Program-made: the position numbers and the translations under genes
Notes under the pieces: generated by a model
Database searches by the model: none
Told to the model about the DNA's origin: nothing
The model's input: the letters and a program-made list of their open reading frames with translations, nothing else
Part shown: one piece after another, positions 45,104-54,333 of the stretch
How positions within the stretch are numbered: the stretch's first letter is position 1
How the letters are laid out: every line of letters begins with the position of its first letter
Source of the DNA: Atopobiaceae bacterium
Lineage (GTDB): Bacteria; Actinomycetota; Coriobacteriia; Coriobacteriales; Atopobiaceae
Length of the DNA: 64,000 bases
Direction of reading: 5' to 3'
Assembly (NCBI GenBank): GCA_017533825.1
Contig: JAFWIE010000007.1
Coordinates: 99,412 to 163,411 of the forward strand

Positions 45104-47186
45104 AGAAGAGCATGTCGTTGTAGCTTGGTACAGGCCAGTAGCTCTTCGCACAGATGGTCTCCATCTCGTCGACGGCAGTGCGGAGCGCGTCCATCCCGGG
45201 AAGCACTTCATCGCGATAGAAGTCGTCCCGCGCGGCGATGTCGTCAATCTCGCGTGCTTGGGAGTTCTTGGCGTCAAGTTCAGCGGTGAGCGTGTAGATC
45301 GCGTTCGTTCCCTCCGTAAGGGCCTTGACCAGGGTCTTCTCTGCGAGAGCCTCGATGCCAAGCTCCGCCTTGGTCGCTACTGCCGTTGCGATGTCGCCGG
45401 AATACGCGATGATGGCGGGAAGGTATTCATGACGAGCCATGTGGACCATCACATTCGCCTCAATGTTGAGGAGCTTGGCGTACTGCTCCGCCTTTGCGAC
45501 GTAGCGCGCGTGCAGCTCCGTCTCGTTGAGGACGTGGTAGCGCTCGAAGAGCGCGACGTTTGCCGGGTCGATGAGCGCGGGCAGCGCATCGGGTGTGGTC
45601 TTGAGGTTGAGAAGCCCACGCCTCGCAGCCTCGTCCTCCCATGCGTCAGAGTAACCGTTGCCGTCAAAGATGACGCGCTGGTGATCCCGGAACGTGTGAC
45701 GTACGAAGCGCAGCGCAACTACGGAGAACTCCTCGTCCGACCGATCGGCCACGTAGTCGCAGAAGCGCTCGCATTGCTCAGCGACGGCGGTGTTGAGCAC
45801 CACGTTGGGGTCGGAGAGATTCTGCTGGCTGCCGCACATGCGGAATTCGAACTTGTTGCCCGTGAAGGCGAAGGGGCTCGTACGGTTGCGGTCCGTGTTG
45901 TCGCGTAAGATGGCGGGCAGAGCGGGGACCCCGAGGTCCATGCGCTCGCCCTCCTGAGCCTCCGCGTGCTCCTTCTTGATCAGGGCCTCCACCACAGGCG
46001 AGAGCGCGTCGCCCAGGAAGACGGAGACGATGGCCGGTGGCGCCTCGTTCGCGCCGAGGCGATGGTCGTTGCCGGCCGATGCGACGCTTGCGCGCAGCAG
46101 GTCGGCGTGTTCGTCCACGGCAGCGACGAGGCAGGCGAGGAACACGAGGAACTGCAGGTTGTCCTCGGGGTGAGGGCCAGGCTCGAGCAGGTTTCGACCG
46201 TCCGCGGCCATCGACCAGTTGTCGTGCTTGCCCGACCCATTGACATACTCGAAGGGTCGTTCGTGTTCGAGGCAGGCGAGGCCGTAGTTCGTGGCAAGCA
46301 GCTTGAGCTTCTCCATGGTGAGGAGGTTCTCGTCCACGGCGAGCGATCCCTGCTCGAAGATGGGCGCGAGCTCGTGCTGGCACGGCGCCACCTCGTTATG
46401 CTTGGTCTTTGCGGGGATGGCGAGCTTCCACAGCTCGTCATCGAGCTCCTTCATGAAGGCGTTGACGGAGGGGCGGATGGCTCCGAAGTAGTGCTCCTCG
46501 AGCTCTTGGCCCTTGCTCGGCGCGGCGCCAAAGAGCGTGCGACCGGTCAGACGCAGGTCGGCACGCGCCTCGAAGTCCGACTCCTTGATGAGGAAGTACT
46601 CCTGCTCCGGTCCGACGGTAGTGGTGACGCGCTTGGGTTCGCGTCCAAAGAGCGCCAACACGCGCTTGGCCTGTCGCTCGAGCGCAACCTCCGAACGCAG
46701 CAGGGGTGTCTTCTTGTCGAGCGCCTCGCCCGTGTAGGAGATGAACGCGGTGGGGATGCACAGCACCTCGTCCTTGATGAAGGGCGGCGTTATGGGATCC
46801 CACACGGTGTAGCCACGTGCTTCGAAGGTCGCGCGCAAGCCGCCGTTGGGGAAGCTCGAGGCATCCGGCTCGCCCTGCACGAGCTCCTTGCCGCTGAAGG
46901 CCATGAGTACGGTTCCGTCACCGAGCGGCGTTATGAAGCTGTCGTGCTTTTCGCTCGTGATGCCGTTGAGGGGCTGGAACCAGTGCGTGAAGTGCGTGGC
47001 ACCCTTCTCGAGTGCCCACTCCTTCATGGCGTGCGCGACCTCGTTGGCGATGTCGAGGTCGATGGACTTGCCTTCCTTTATGACGCGGTTCAGTTCCCGG
47101 TATGTTGGCTTGGGAAGTCTCTGGCGCATATCGGCATCGGTAAACACGAGGCTACCGAACTCAGCCGTTACCTTGTCCTGTGCCAT
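45096..47186 (-). CDS. glnN: Glutamine synthetase type III (GlnN)
   Basis: At 696 residues, the long GSIII form (about 700 versus 450 for GSI). It makes glutamine from glutamate, ammonia and ATP as a large oligomer. Visible motifs are HWFQPLNG, VGPEQEYFLI (metal-binding Glu), ANEAPPAIVSVFLG and NRTSPFAFTGNKFEFR. The N-terminal MAQDKVTAEFGSLVF is usual for the family. ATG 47186 follows GAGGAGC. It stands alone, and no P-II or amt gene is next to it. Confidence 0.95.
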   Translation of the reverse strand: MAQDKVTAEFGSLVFTDADMRQRLPKPTYRELNRVIKEGKSIDLDIANEVAHAMKEWALEKGATHFTHWFQPLNGITSEKHDSFITPLGDGTVLMAFSGKELVQGEPDASSFPNGGLRATFEARGYTVWDPITPPFIKDEVLCIPTAFISYTGEALDKKTPLLRSEVALERQAKRVLALFGREPKRVTTTVGPEQEYFLIKESDFEARADLRLTGRTLFGAAPSKGQELEEHYFGAIRPSVNAFMKELDDELWKLAIPAKTKHNEVAPCQHELAPIFEQGSLAVDENLLTMEKLKLLATNYGLACLEHERPFEYVNGSGKHDNWSMAADGRNLLEPGPHPEDNLQFLVFLACLVAAVDEHADLLRASVASAGNDHRLGANEAPPAIVSVFLGDALSPVVEALIKKEHAEAQEGERMDLGVPALPAILRDNTDRNRTSPFAFTGNKFEFRMCGSQQNLSDPNVVLNTAVAEQCERFCDYVADRSDEEFSVVALRFVRHTFRDHQRVIFDGNGYSDAWEDEAARRGLLNLKTTPDALPALIDPANVALFERYHVLNETELHARYVAKAEQYAKLLNIEANVMVHMARHEYLPAIIAYSGDIATAVATKAELGIEALAEKTLVKALTEGTNAIYTLTAELDAKNSQAREIDDIAARDDFYRDEVLPGMDALRTAVDEMETICAKSYWPVPSYNDMLFYV

Positions 47187-47297
47187 TGTCTGCTCCTCTC
47201 GCGATTGTGCTTGGCACATGGTACGCGACTGGGCGAAGTAGTGATGTTACCAGCCCGTTAAGCCATGGTATCCCCATGCGCAGGGCGACCCGGAGAA

Positions 47298-48230
47298 TCA
47301 GTTGCCGATGCCGTGGTGGGCTGGAGGCGTGTGGCGATCGATTGCGGCAAACGAGTATCCCTGCGATTGGAAATACTCGATGATGCTGGGCAGGGCCTCC
47401 ACGGTGGTCTCCTTGCCCGCACCGTCGTGCATGAGAAAGACGATGCTCTGGTAGCCATAGGAGGTGTCGGCTTGCGTGGCGGCGAGGAGTTCGTCGGCCG
47501 TGTGGACAGCGCCGTCTCCGCAGCTTGCATCCCAATCGAAGTATTGATAGCCTGCATCGCGCACTTCTGTTGAGAGCTCGCTCATGATGCCCTGCGTATA
47601 GTCTGCGGATATGGTGTTTGACGAACCGCCGGGGAAGCGGATGAAGCAAGGCACGTAGCCTATCTGCGTACGTACTGCCTCGCCAATGGCGTTGAGGTCG
47701 GACCAGTACGCATCCCGAGACGCATATACCGTCGCATAGTCATGGGAGTACGTGTGCAGGCCAATCGTGTGGCCGCGCTCGTGGCACGTTGCGATCATGG
47801 GGAGGTAGTCCGGATTGATGCCCGTTACAAAGAATGTGGCCTGTATCCCATAGCGATCGAGGATTGCGAGTACCGACTCGGTATTCTCCGAGGGGCCGTC
47901 GTCAAAGGTGAGATACACCGTGGGTTGTTCGGGAGTCACGGACTCCGAATCGGTGCGGGTGGGGTCGACGGCAAATTCCTTGGCGCGTGCGTCATCGCTG
48001 GCGGTGTGGTCCTGCGCGGAAGACGGTGATGCCGTTGCGTCCAAGGGTGCGTCCTGCGAACTGTCTTGCTCCGTCCCCGAGGCATTCGCGGATGGCTCGC
48101 TCGCGGTAGAGGATTGTGTGTATGTGACGTCTCCTTGGAGGACAGAGGCAAAGAGGCATATCGCGGTGACGCAGATAAGCACGACGAGCGCCACGATGGC
48201 GGCGGTAGACAGCTTGTGATGTGATGCCAT
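47298..48230 (-). CDS. Membrane-anchored polysaccharide deacetylase (NodB homology)
   Basis: At 310 residues, it has an N-terminal signal anchor (AAIVALVVLICVTAICLFASVL), a Ser/Ala/Asp-rich linker (about 35-95), then the CE4 domain: TFDDGPSENT (catalytic and metal Asp), HTYSH (metal His pair) and RFPGGSSN. It probably N-deacetylates peptidoglycan or another surface glycan and so affects lysozyme sensitivity. It is co-transcribed with the HAD gene 14 nt upstream. Confidence 0.92.
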   Translation of the reverse strand: MASHHKLSTAAIVALVVLICVTAICLFASVLQGDVTYTQSSTASEPSANASGTEQDSSQDAPLDATASPSSAQDHTASDDARAKEFAVDPTRTDSESVTPEQPTVYLTFDDGPSENTESVLAILDRYGIQATFFVTGINPDYLPMIATCHERGHTIGLHTYSHDYATVYASRDAYWSDLNAIGEAVRTQIGYVPCFIRFPGGSSNTISADYTQGIMSELSTEVRDAGYQYFDWDASCGDGAVHTADELLAATQADTSYGYQSIVFLMHDGAGKETTVEALPSIIEYFQSQGYSFAAIDRHTPPAHHGIGN

Positions 48231-48244
48231 GACGCCGCCGCTCC

Positions 48245-49009
48245 TTATGCCAGACCGAAGTGAGCGAGGCCGTTGGCCACGCCGTCCTCGTCAATGCTTG
48301 TCGTGAGGTAGTCGGCTACCGCCTTGAGCTCCGGAACGGCATTGCCCATTGCGATGCCATGTCCCGCCGCTTGTACCATGGAGATGTCGTTGATACCGTC
48401 GCCAAACGCGTAGCTTTCGTCCGGTTTGATGCCTAGGGTACGCGTGACGTCACGTACAGCATCTCCCTTGCCGTATCCCAGCACCGTTACGTCAGCCGAT
48501 GGATGTGGGCCATGCGGATTCACGAGACAGAGGCCCTCAAGTGCCGTGGCGATGGCAGTGCGTTCGGAGACCTCGGCAAAGAAGACGTCGAAGCTGTAGA
48601 AGCCCACATTTGCGCTGGTTGCGCCCGCCAGCGTCTCCACGGCACCGTGTACCTCTTCGCAGACCTGACGATACGCGGGGTTGCCGCCATAGTACAGGTT
48701 TTCCTCCGAGAAGAACGCATAGCCGACGTTCAGCCTGTCGAGCACCGCGCGAATTGTGGCGACCTGGTCGTGGGTGACTGCCTGGTCGATGATGCGTTCT
48801 CCGCCGCGTACGGCAAGACGCCCGTTGCAGCAGACGAAGCCATCGGCATAGGTGCCGAAGGTAGACTCCGCGTAGGCGCGCGGCCTGCCCGTGCAGATGA
48901 AGACGAGGTTTCCTGCCGCGCGCGTGCGGGCTATGGCATCCGCGGCACTCGGGGGGACCACGGTACCCGTAGCAAGGGTGCCGTCGATGTCGAAGAAGAT
49001 GATTGCCAT
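48245..49009 (-). CDS. HAD-superfamily phosphatase (Cof type)
   Basis: At 254 residues, it has motif I FFDIDGTLA (nucleophile Asp), motif II ICTGRP (Thr), and motifs III/IV in KGDAVRD and FGDGINDISMV. The C2B cap and AMGNAVPELKAVADYLT are typical of Cof/YbiV sugar-phosphate phosphatases. ATG 49009 follows GGAG; the frame extends upstream without an SD. It is first in a two-gene operon with the deacetylase. Confidence 0.92.
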   Translation of the reverse strand: MAIIFFDIDGTLATGTVVPPSAADAIARTRAAGNLVFICTGRPRAYAESTFGTYADGFVCCNGRLAVRGGERIIDQAVTHDQVATIRAVLDRLNVGYAFFSEENLYYGGNPAYRQVCEEVHGAVETLAGATSANVGFYSFDVFFAEVSERTAIATALEGLCLVNPHGPHPSADVTVLGYGKGDAVRDVTRTLGIKPDESYAFGDGINDISMVQAAGHGIAMGNAVPELKAVADYLTTSIDEDGVANGLAHFGLA

Positions 49010-49199
49010 GTGGTTCTCCACGCCTCCTTGCCTCGCTTTTCTCATAGGTTCATGTTAGCGCAAACGAGTTCTGATATGAGCTTCGGGCATGACGCCTCCT
49101 CGCCCGCGGATATGTGCCGACCGGAGCGGAACAATGGCCCACAAAGCGTGCGTTTTCGTAGTACCATATTAGGGCACTGTGATTACCAAGGGAGGGCAC

Positions 49200-49496
49200 A
49201 TGGAAGTATTGCTCAACAAGGATGGCGGCACGCTCGTCGCCTCGATATCGGGACGCATTAACACCGCAACGGCACCGCAATTCGAGAAGGAGCTCATTCC
49301 AGCGCTCGATGGCGTTGAGGAGCTCATCCTCGACATGACCGATCTGTTGTATATCTCAAGTGCTGGTCTGCGCGTAATTCTCACTGCACAGAAGGTCATG
49401 GCTCGACAGGGCAATATGGTCTTGCGCAATCTCAAGCCCGAGGTCTATGAGGTGTTCGAGATGACGGGGTTCGTCGATTTTCTCACGATCGAATAG
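49200..49496 (+). CDS. STAS-domain anti-sigma factor antagonist (RsbV/SpoIIAA-like)
   Basis: At 98 residues, it is a single STAS domain with the phospho-acceptor Ser in YISSAGLRVIL. When unphosphorylated, such proteins bind the anti-sigma kinase and free the sigma factor. SD AAGGGAGG, start ATG 49200. The kinase-like gene lies 15 nt downstream. No sigma factor gene is adjacent, so the target is elsewhere. The membrane SpoIIE-type phosphatase at 17958-20684 is an obvious candidate to reactivate it. Confidence 0.92.
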   Translation: MEVLLNKDGGTLVASISGRINTATAPQFEKELIPALDGVEELILDMTDLLYISSAGLRVILTAQKVMARQGNMVLRNLKPEVYEVFEMTGFVDFLTIE

Positions 49497-49511
49497 CTGA
49501 GAGGGTTAGTC

Positions 49512-49916
49512 ATGGACCTGACGATCGAGGCAAAGGTCGAGAATATCGAGCCGCTTACCGACTTCGTGAATTCGCAACTTGAGGCGATGGGCTGCTCGCT
49601 ACGTGCGCAGAGTCAAATCGACATAGCGCTCGATGAGCTCTTCAGCAACATCTGTCACTATGCCTACGGTGGCAAAACTGGCCATGCCACAGTGAGCGTT
49701 GAGGAGCTTCCCGAAGAGAATGCCGTACAGATCACCATCAAGGATTATGGCATTCCCTTCGATCCGCTCGCGCATGATGATCCCGACGTGTCCTTGGGTA
49801 TCCACGAGCGTTCCATCGGCGGTTTGGGCATCTTCTTGGTGAAGAAGACGATGAACGACCTGCGCTATGAGTATCGCGACGGTTGTAACGTCATCACGGT
49901 GGTCAAGACGCTGTAA
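49512..49916 (+). CDS. RsbW/SpoIIAB-like ATP-binding anti-sigma regulatory protein
   Basis: At 134 residues, it is an HATPase_c_2 domain: N-box ALDELFSNICHYAY, G1 DYGIPFDP, G2 GGLGIFLVKK. It should phosphorylate the STAS protein encoded just upstream and sequester a target protein. It is very similar to the C-terminal domain of the membrane phosphatase at 17958-20684. It ends 7 nt from a convergent gene, with no terminator between. Confidence 0.92.
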   Translation: MDLTIEAKVENIEPLTDFVNSQLEAMGCSLRAQSQIDIALDELFSNICHYAYGGKTGHATVSVEELPEENAVQITIKDYGIPFDPLAHDDPDVSLGIHERSIGGLGIFLVKKTMNDLRYEYRDGCNVITVVKTL

Positions 49917-49923
49917 GTCCCTC

Positions 49924-50394
49924 CTACTTCTCGCGTACCGCCTTTCCCGTGAGGTGTTCGATGTCGAAGCGAAGAATTGCCACGTGGCTGATGCTGCGCG
50001 CGATGTCTGCCTCCGTATCGTAATCGGAGGGGAAGTACTTTTCGGCAAGCTGCAAGAGCGCCTTGCGGATGGCCTCCTCATCGTTGATGCGGTGAACCCT
50101 GCCAAAGGCGATGACGGAATTGAAGCACAGCCACCACTCTCCTTCGTGGCGCACGCCCTGATCCATTACGCAGAAGCTCGCCTTGTCGCATGCCGTGATG
50201 GCATCGAGCTTATGCCCTGACTGCGCGCAGTGGAACCACAACGCGCCGTCAGCATAGACGAAGTCAAGCGGCACACCATACGGATACCCATCGTCTCCGA
50301 GAACCGAGAGCACGCCGCGCGGCTCGGTCTCGAGTATGGACGTGCAGGTCTTCTGGTCGAGCTGTTGTGCGTGGCGGTGCATCTCTCTGAACAT
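49924..50394 (-). CDS. Pyridoxamine 5'-phosphate oxidase-like flavin-binding protein
   Basis: At 156 residues, it is a split-barrel fold of the NimA/PNPOx-like type: MFREMHRHAQQLDQ, GVLSVLGDDGYPYGVPLDFVYADGALWFHCAQSGHKLDAI and ASFCVMDQGV match the FMN-binding pattern of these proteins, some of which are nitroimidazole reductases. ATG 50394 follows GGGAGGAG; longer in-frame starts lack an SD. It is divergent from the 30-residue ORF. Confidence 0.88.
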   Translation of the reverse strand: MFREMHRHAQQLDQKTCTSILETEPRGVLSVLGDDGYPYGVPLDFVYADGALWFHCAQSGHKLDAITACDKASFCVMDQGVRHEGEWWLCFNSVIAFGRVHRINDEEAIRKALLQLAEKYFPSDYDTEADIARSISHVAILRFDIEHLTGKAVREK

Positions 50395-50493
50395 GGTCTC
50401 TCCTCCCTTGGATGGCGGACGGCTACAGCTTAGCAAACCTGTCCCCTCCTCGTCGTACGTTTGTCTCAACGTCACGCGAGAAAGGAGACACAC

Positions 50494-50586
50494 ATGCGCA
50501 CTATCCACACCATCCTGAGCTACTCACTCGCCATCGTCTTGGGCATTGCCCTCATCCCGTTCTGGCTCGCCTTCGGCCGGCTCTGA
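50494..50586 (+). CDS. 30-residue single-helix membrane miniprotein
   Basis: A short frame preceded by a textbook SD (AAAGGAG, 7 nt before the ATG) encodes a basic/polar start (MRTIHT), a 20-residue hydrophobic helix containing IVLGIALIPFWLAF and the end GRL. The size and layout fit bacterial small membrane proteins that modulate a larger transporter or enzyme. It matches neither KdpF nor CydX as I remember them. It is divergent from the flavin protein and upstream of the PPK2 gene by about 190 bp. Confidence 0.6.
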   Translation: MRTIHTILSYSLAIVLGIALIPFWLAFGRL

Positions 50587-50775
50587 GGGTATGGTGGGCG
50601 TGTCTTAAGGGGTCTCGGGGCACGGTCTGAGAGGCAACCCGTATGGCAATCATGCGTGCCGTAGGGGAGTCTCTCTTTAGCTAGGTCGCTCGTACCATCT
50701 GTGGAACGGGTGGCCTAGCACGACGGGCCGAGGGCTAACATAGTAGTACTACCGTGCGTGAGGGAAGGGGGCATC

Positions 50776-52254
50776 ATGCTTAAGAGCTTTGCCAAGGCTG
50801 CCAAGCCTACCAAGGAGGACATTGAGGAGCGTCTGGAGAGAGAGCAGGCAAAGCTTGCGGCAAATCAGATGCGCATACGCGAGGCCAAGGTTCCCGTCAT
50901 GGTCATATTTGAGGGTTGGGGCGCTGCGGGCAAGGGCGGCGTGCTGAGCAAGGTGATCAAGGACATGGACCCGCGCTTCTTCTCGGTCGCCACGTTGGAT
51001 GACAAGCCAACGGAAGAGGAGCGGATGCACCCGTTCCTGTGGCGCTATATGGTTGAGATTCCCCAGGAAGGCCAATTCAAGTTCTTTGATACCTGCTGGA
51101 TGGAGGAGGTCACGCACGACCTGGCGTCGGGGCTGCTCGACAAGCATGCCTATAACCTGCGGATCGATTCCATCAACATGATTGAGCGACAGCTTGTGGA
51201 CAATGGGTATCTGGTCATGAAGTTCTTCTTCCACCTCAGCAAGGCGGAGCAGCGCGAGCGCCTCGATGCGCTCAGCGCCGATGAGAACACCAGATGGCGT
51301 GTTGACGAGGACGACTACCGCGAGAACGATGAGTATGACGAATGCCTCCAAGTGTATGATCGCTACCTGCGCGATACCAACCGCTCGAGCGCTCCGTGGT
51401 ACATCATCGACTCAAAGAGCCGCAAGTGGGCCACGCTGCAGGTGCTTGAGTTCCTCAACATGGGCATTGAGGTCGCCATACACAATCGTGGCGTTGCGGC
51501 ACCCTTGCGTCAGAATGTCTTCCCGCTCACGAAGATGCCGCCGCTGTCCAGCATTCCCCTCGACAAGACCATGGAAGATGATGAGTACCGTGCCGAGCTC
51601 AAGGTTCTGCGCGCGCGTCTGCAGGAGCTCCACAACGTGGTGTATCGCAAGCGCATCCCCGTAATCATCGCCTACGAGGGATGGGACGCCGCGGGCAAGG
51701 GCGGGAACATCAAGCGCATCACCTCCGCCCTCGACCCGCGTGGGTACCGGGTGATTCCCATCGCAAGTCCGGAACCGCACGAGAAGGCACGGCATTATCT
51801 GTGGCGCTTCTGGCAGCACGTGCCCAAGGCAGGCCACATCGTCATCTTTGACCGCACGTGGTACGGGCGCGTGATGGTCGAGCGCATCGAGGGCTTCTGC
51901 TCCGTGAACGATTGGATGCGTGCCTACAACGAGATAAACGAATTCGAGAACGAGCTGGTCGAGGCCGGCACTGTCCTGCTGAAGTTCTGGGTGCAGATTG
52001 ACTCAGACACGCAGCTTGCACGCTTCACCGACCGCCAGAACACTCCGGAGAAGCAGTGGAAGATCACGGACGAGGACTGGCGCAATCGAGAGAAGTGGGA
52101 TCTGTACGAGACGGCCGTCAACGAGATGCTGCAGCGTACGAGCACCACCTTTGCGCCATGGCATGTGCTTGAGTCCGTCGACAAGCGATACGCGCGCATC
52201 AAGGCCATGCGCATCGTGGTGGACGCCATCGAGAAGGCCTGCGAGCGTGCATGA
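50776..52254 (+). CDS. Two-domain PPK2 (polyphosphate:AMP phosphotransferase type)
   Basis: This is 492 residues with two tandem PPK2 domains. Domain 1 has Walker A EGWGAAGKGG (about 46-55). Domain 2 has EGWDAAGKGG starting at Glu301 and FDRTWYGRVMVERIEG (Walker B and lid). Domain 1 has FDTCWMEE in the place of FDRTWYGR, so it is probably less active or structural. Two-domain enzymes of this kind turn AMP and polyphosphate into ADP. ATG 50776 follows GGGAAGGGGG. It links with the VTC polymerase at 40655 as a user of polyphosphate. Confidence 0.92.
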   Translation: MLKSFAKAAKPTKEDIEERLEREQAKLAANQMRIREAKVPVMVIFEGWGAAGKGGVLSKVIKDMDPRFFSVATLDDKPTEEERMHPFLWRYMVEIPQEGQFKFFDTCWMEEVTHDLASGLLDKHAYNLRIDSINMIERQLVDNGYLVMKFFFHLSKAEQRERLDALSADENTRWRVDEDDYRENDEYDECLQVYDRYLRDTNRSSAPWYIIDSKSRKWATLQVLEFLNMGIEVAIHNRGVAAPLRQNVFPLTKMPPLSSIPLDKTMEDDEYRAELKVLRARLQELHNVVYRKRIPVIIAYEGWDAAGKGGNIKRITSALDPRGYRVIPIASPEPHEKARHYLWRFWQHVPKAGHIVIFDRTWYGRVMVERIEGFCSVNDWMRAYNEINEFENELVEAGTVLLKFWVQIDSDTQLARFTDRQNTPEKQWKITDEDWRNREKWDLYETAVNEMLQRTSTTFAPWHVLESVDKRYARIKAMRIVVDAIEKACERA

Positions 52255-52289
52255 GGTAGAATCGTGCCAAGGAAGAGGAGGTGTGTATC

Positions 52290-54263
52290 ATGAGCAAGCG
52301 GCATGTGATGAGCTGCCTCCTTCTGGCCATTTGCACCATCTGTCTCGTATGTGCGCCTTGTCTGCCCACTTGGGCCATCGAGGACGGCGGCAGCGCGGTC
52401 GTCGTTGAGGACGACTTGCTCGTCGATGTCAAGGAAAGCGAAGATGGCGCGATCGACGAGGTCGCGTCGTCAGAGGATGGCATGACGGAGACCGTGGCTG
52501 ATTCTGAGGCCATCGAAGTGGTTGAGCCGGAAGTGGACGCAGACGTTGTCGCTCCGGGGGATGGGTCCGAGGTCGTTGAGGAAGTCTCCACGCCTGGGGA
52601 GCCCGTATCCTCCGTTGTTGCGGTCGAGGAAGTCGTCGAGGACTCTACCACGTCCGGGGAAGGACTCGTTGCGCAGGCACAGAAGTCGGCACGCAGCATC
52701 AGCATCGCGAAGGCAAAGGTCGCCAAGGTCGCACGCAAGACCTACACAGGCAAGCCCATCAAGCCGACGCCGAAGGTCACGCTCGATGGAAAGACGCTCA
52801 AGCGCGGCACCGACTACACGTTCTCGTATCGCAACAACACCAAGGTCGGTACGGCCACCATTTTCGTCAAGGGCAAGGGTCGTTATGGCGGGACCAAGAA
52901 GGTGACGTTCCAGATTGCGAAGGCGAAGACTGGCGCGAAGGTACGCGGGCCGAAGTCCGCGGGTGCCCTCAAGGTCAAGGGCGGCAAACTGGTGGATCGC
53001 AACGGCAAGGCGATTCAGCTCAAGGGTGTGAGCACCCACGGTCTTGCGTGGTTCCCGGACTACGTCAACGACGCCTGCTTTAAGCAGTTGCGTACCGACT
53101 GGGGAGCCAACGTGGTACGTCTTGCGCTTTACTCGGAGGAATACGGCGGGTACTGCGCGGGAGGCAGCAAGGCCGATCTTCTCAAACTGGTGAAGAAGGG
53201 CGTGCGCCTCGCCACCAAGAACGACCTCTACGTCATCGTGGACTGGCACATTCTCTCGGATGGGAATCCCAACGCGCACGTTGCCGAGGCCAAGAAGTTC
53301 TTCGCGAACGTCTCGGCCACCTTCAAGGGCAACAACAACGTGCTCTACGAGATTTGCAACGAGCCGAACGGCGGCACCAGCTGGGCACAGATCAAGAAGT
53401 ACGCAAACAAGGTCATCCCCGTGATTCGCAAGAACGATCCCGACGCGGTCATCCTCGTGGGAACGCCCACGTGGTCGCAGGAGATCGACAAGGCGGCTGC
53501 AAGTCCGCTCAAGCAGAAGAACGTCATGTACACCATGCACTTCTACGCAGCCACGCACAAGGATGATCTGCGCAATCGGCTTGCCAGCTGCGCGAAGGCG
53601 GGACTGCCCGTCTTTGTGAGCGAGTTCGGCATCTGCGACGCGAGCGGTAATGGGGCCATCGACAAGGCATCTGCGAACTCGTGGGTTACCACGATGAAGA
53701 GCTTGGGCATCAGTTGGTGCATGTGGAGTCTATGCAACAAAGCGGAGTCGGCTTCGGTGCTGCAGAGCTCCTGCACCGCAACTTCCGGCTTCAGGATCGG
53801 CGACCTTTCGACCTCGGGGAAGTGGCTGCTCAAGGCGCTCAACGGCTCGCTCCCTGCAGGGTCAGATGCTTCGGTTGGTGCGACGGGCGCGGCGGGTGCC
53901 ACATCTGGCAATGGTGGGGGAACCGCGCCTGCTTCCACGAGCAAGCCGGTGAGCTTCTCCTCGGGCAAGCTTGCCTGCAAGGTGCGGCAGATTGGCTCAT
54001 GGGACGCTGGCAACGGCAAAACCTGCTATCAGTACGAGCTGAGCATCACGAACAAAGGTGTTGCGCGTAGCTCCTGGAATGTGACGGTGCCCTTTAGCAA
54101 GAGTATCGCGTACGCCAATGGTTGGAACGGGACCTTCAAGGCGAAGGGTTCCAAGCTCACGGTTCGGAGCATGGATTACAACGGGACCCTTGGGAAGGGA
54201 GAGACTGTCACGGGTATCGGATTCCAAGTAACAGCGAAAGGCGCTCTTGCCGTCAAGCCGTAG
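52290..54263 (+). CDS. Secreted GH5-family endoglucanase with Ig-like and C-terminal binding-type domain
   Basis: At 657 residues, it has a signal peptide (1-33), an acidic spacer, then a bacterial Ig-like module (YTGKPIKPTPKVTLDGKTL...YGGTKKVTFQI). The catalytic GH5 domain (about 225-515) has the acid/base Glu358 in ICNEPN and the nucleophile Glu445 in VSEFGI. A Gly/Ala linker leads to a beta-sandwich that resembles cellulose-binding modules (WNGTFKAKGSKLTV). It would hydrolyse beta-1,4-glucans outside the cell. No anchor motif is seen. Start ATG 52290 after GAGGAGG; no other glycoside hydrolase or sugar transporter is nearby. Confidence 0.9.
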   Translation: MSKRHVMSCLLLAICTICLVCAPCLPTWAIEDGGSAVVVEDDLLVDVKESEDGAIDEVASSEDGMTETVADSEAIEVVEPEVDADVVAPGDGSEVVEEVSTPGEPVSSVVAVEEVVEDSTTSGEGLVAQAQKSARSISIAKAKVAKVARKTYTGKPIKPTPKVTLDGKTLKRGTDYTFSYRNNTKVGTATIFVKGKGRYGGTKKVTFQIAKAKTGAKVRGPKSAGALKVKGGKLVDRNGKAIQLKGVSTHGLAWFPDYVNDACFKQLRTDWGANVVRLALYSEEYGGYCAGGSKADLLKLVKKGVRLATKNDLYVIVDWHILSDGNPNAHVAEAKKFFANVSATFKGNNNVLYEICNEPNGGTSWAQIKKYANKVIPVIRKNDPDAVILVGTPTWSQEIDKAAASPLKQKNVMYTMHFYAATHKDDLRNRLASCAKAGLPVFVSEFGICDASGNGAIDKASANSWVTTMKSLGISWCMWSLCNKAESASVLQSSCTATSGFRIGDLSTSGKWLLKALNGSLPAGSDASVGATGAAGATSGNGGGTAPASTSKPVSFSSGKLACKVRQIGSWDAGNGKTCYQYELSITNKGVARSSWNVTVPFSKSIAYANGWNGTFKAKGSKLTVRSMDYNGTLGKGETVTGIGFQVTAKGALAVKP

Positions 54264-54333
54264 GGCGCTTCCCGTGAGGCTCTGTACAGGTACAATGATC
54301 GTGTGGCACATGGATTGATGGGAGGCAGGGGAA

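Noticed and set aside
45966..47261. Long open frame antisense to glnN
   Set aside because: Overlaps a certain gene; low-complexity Glu/Arg/Leu sequence typical of shadow frames.
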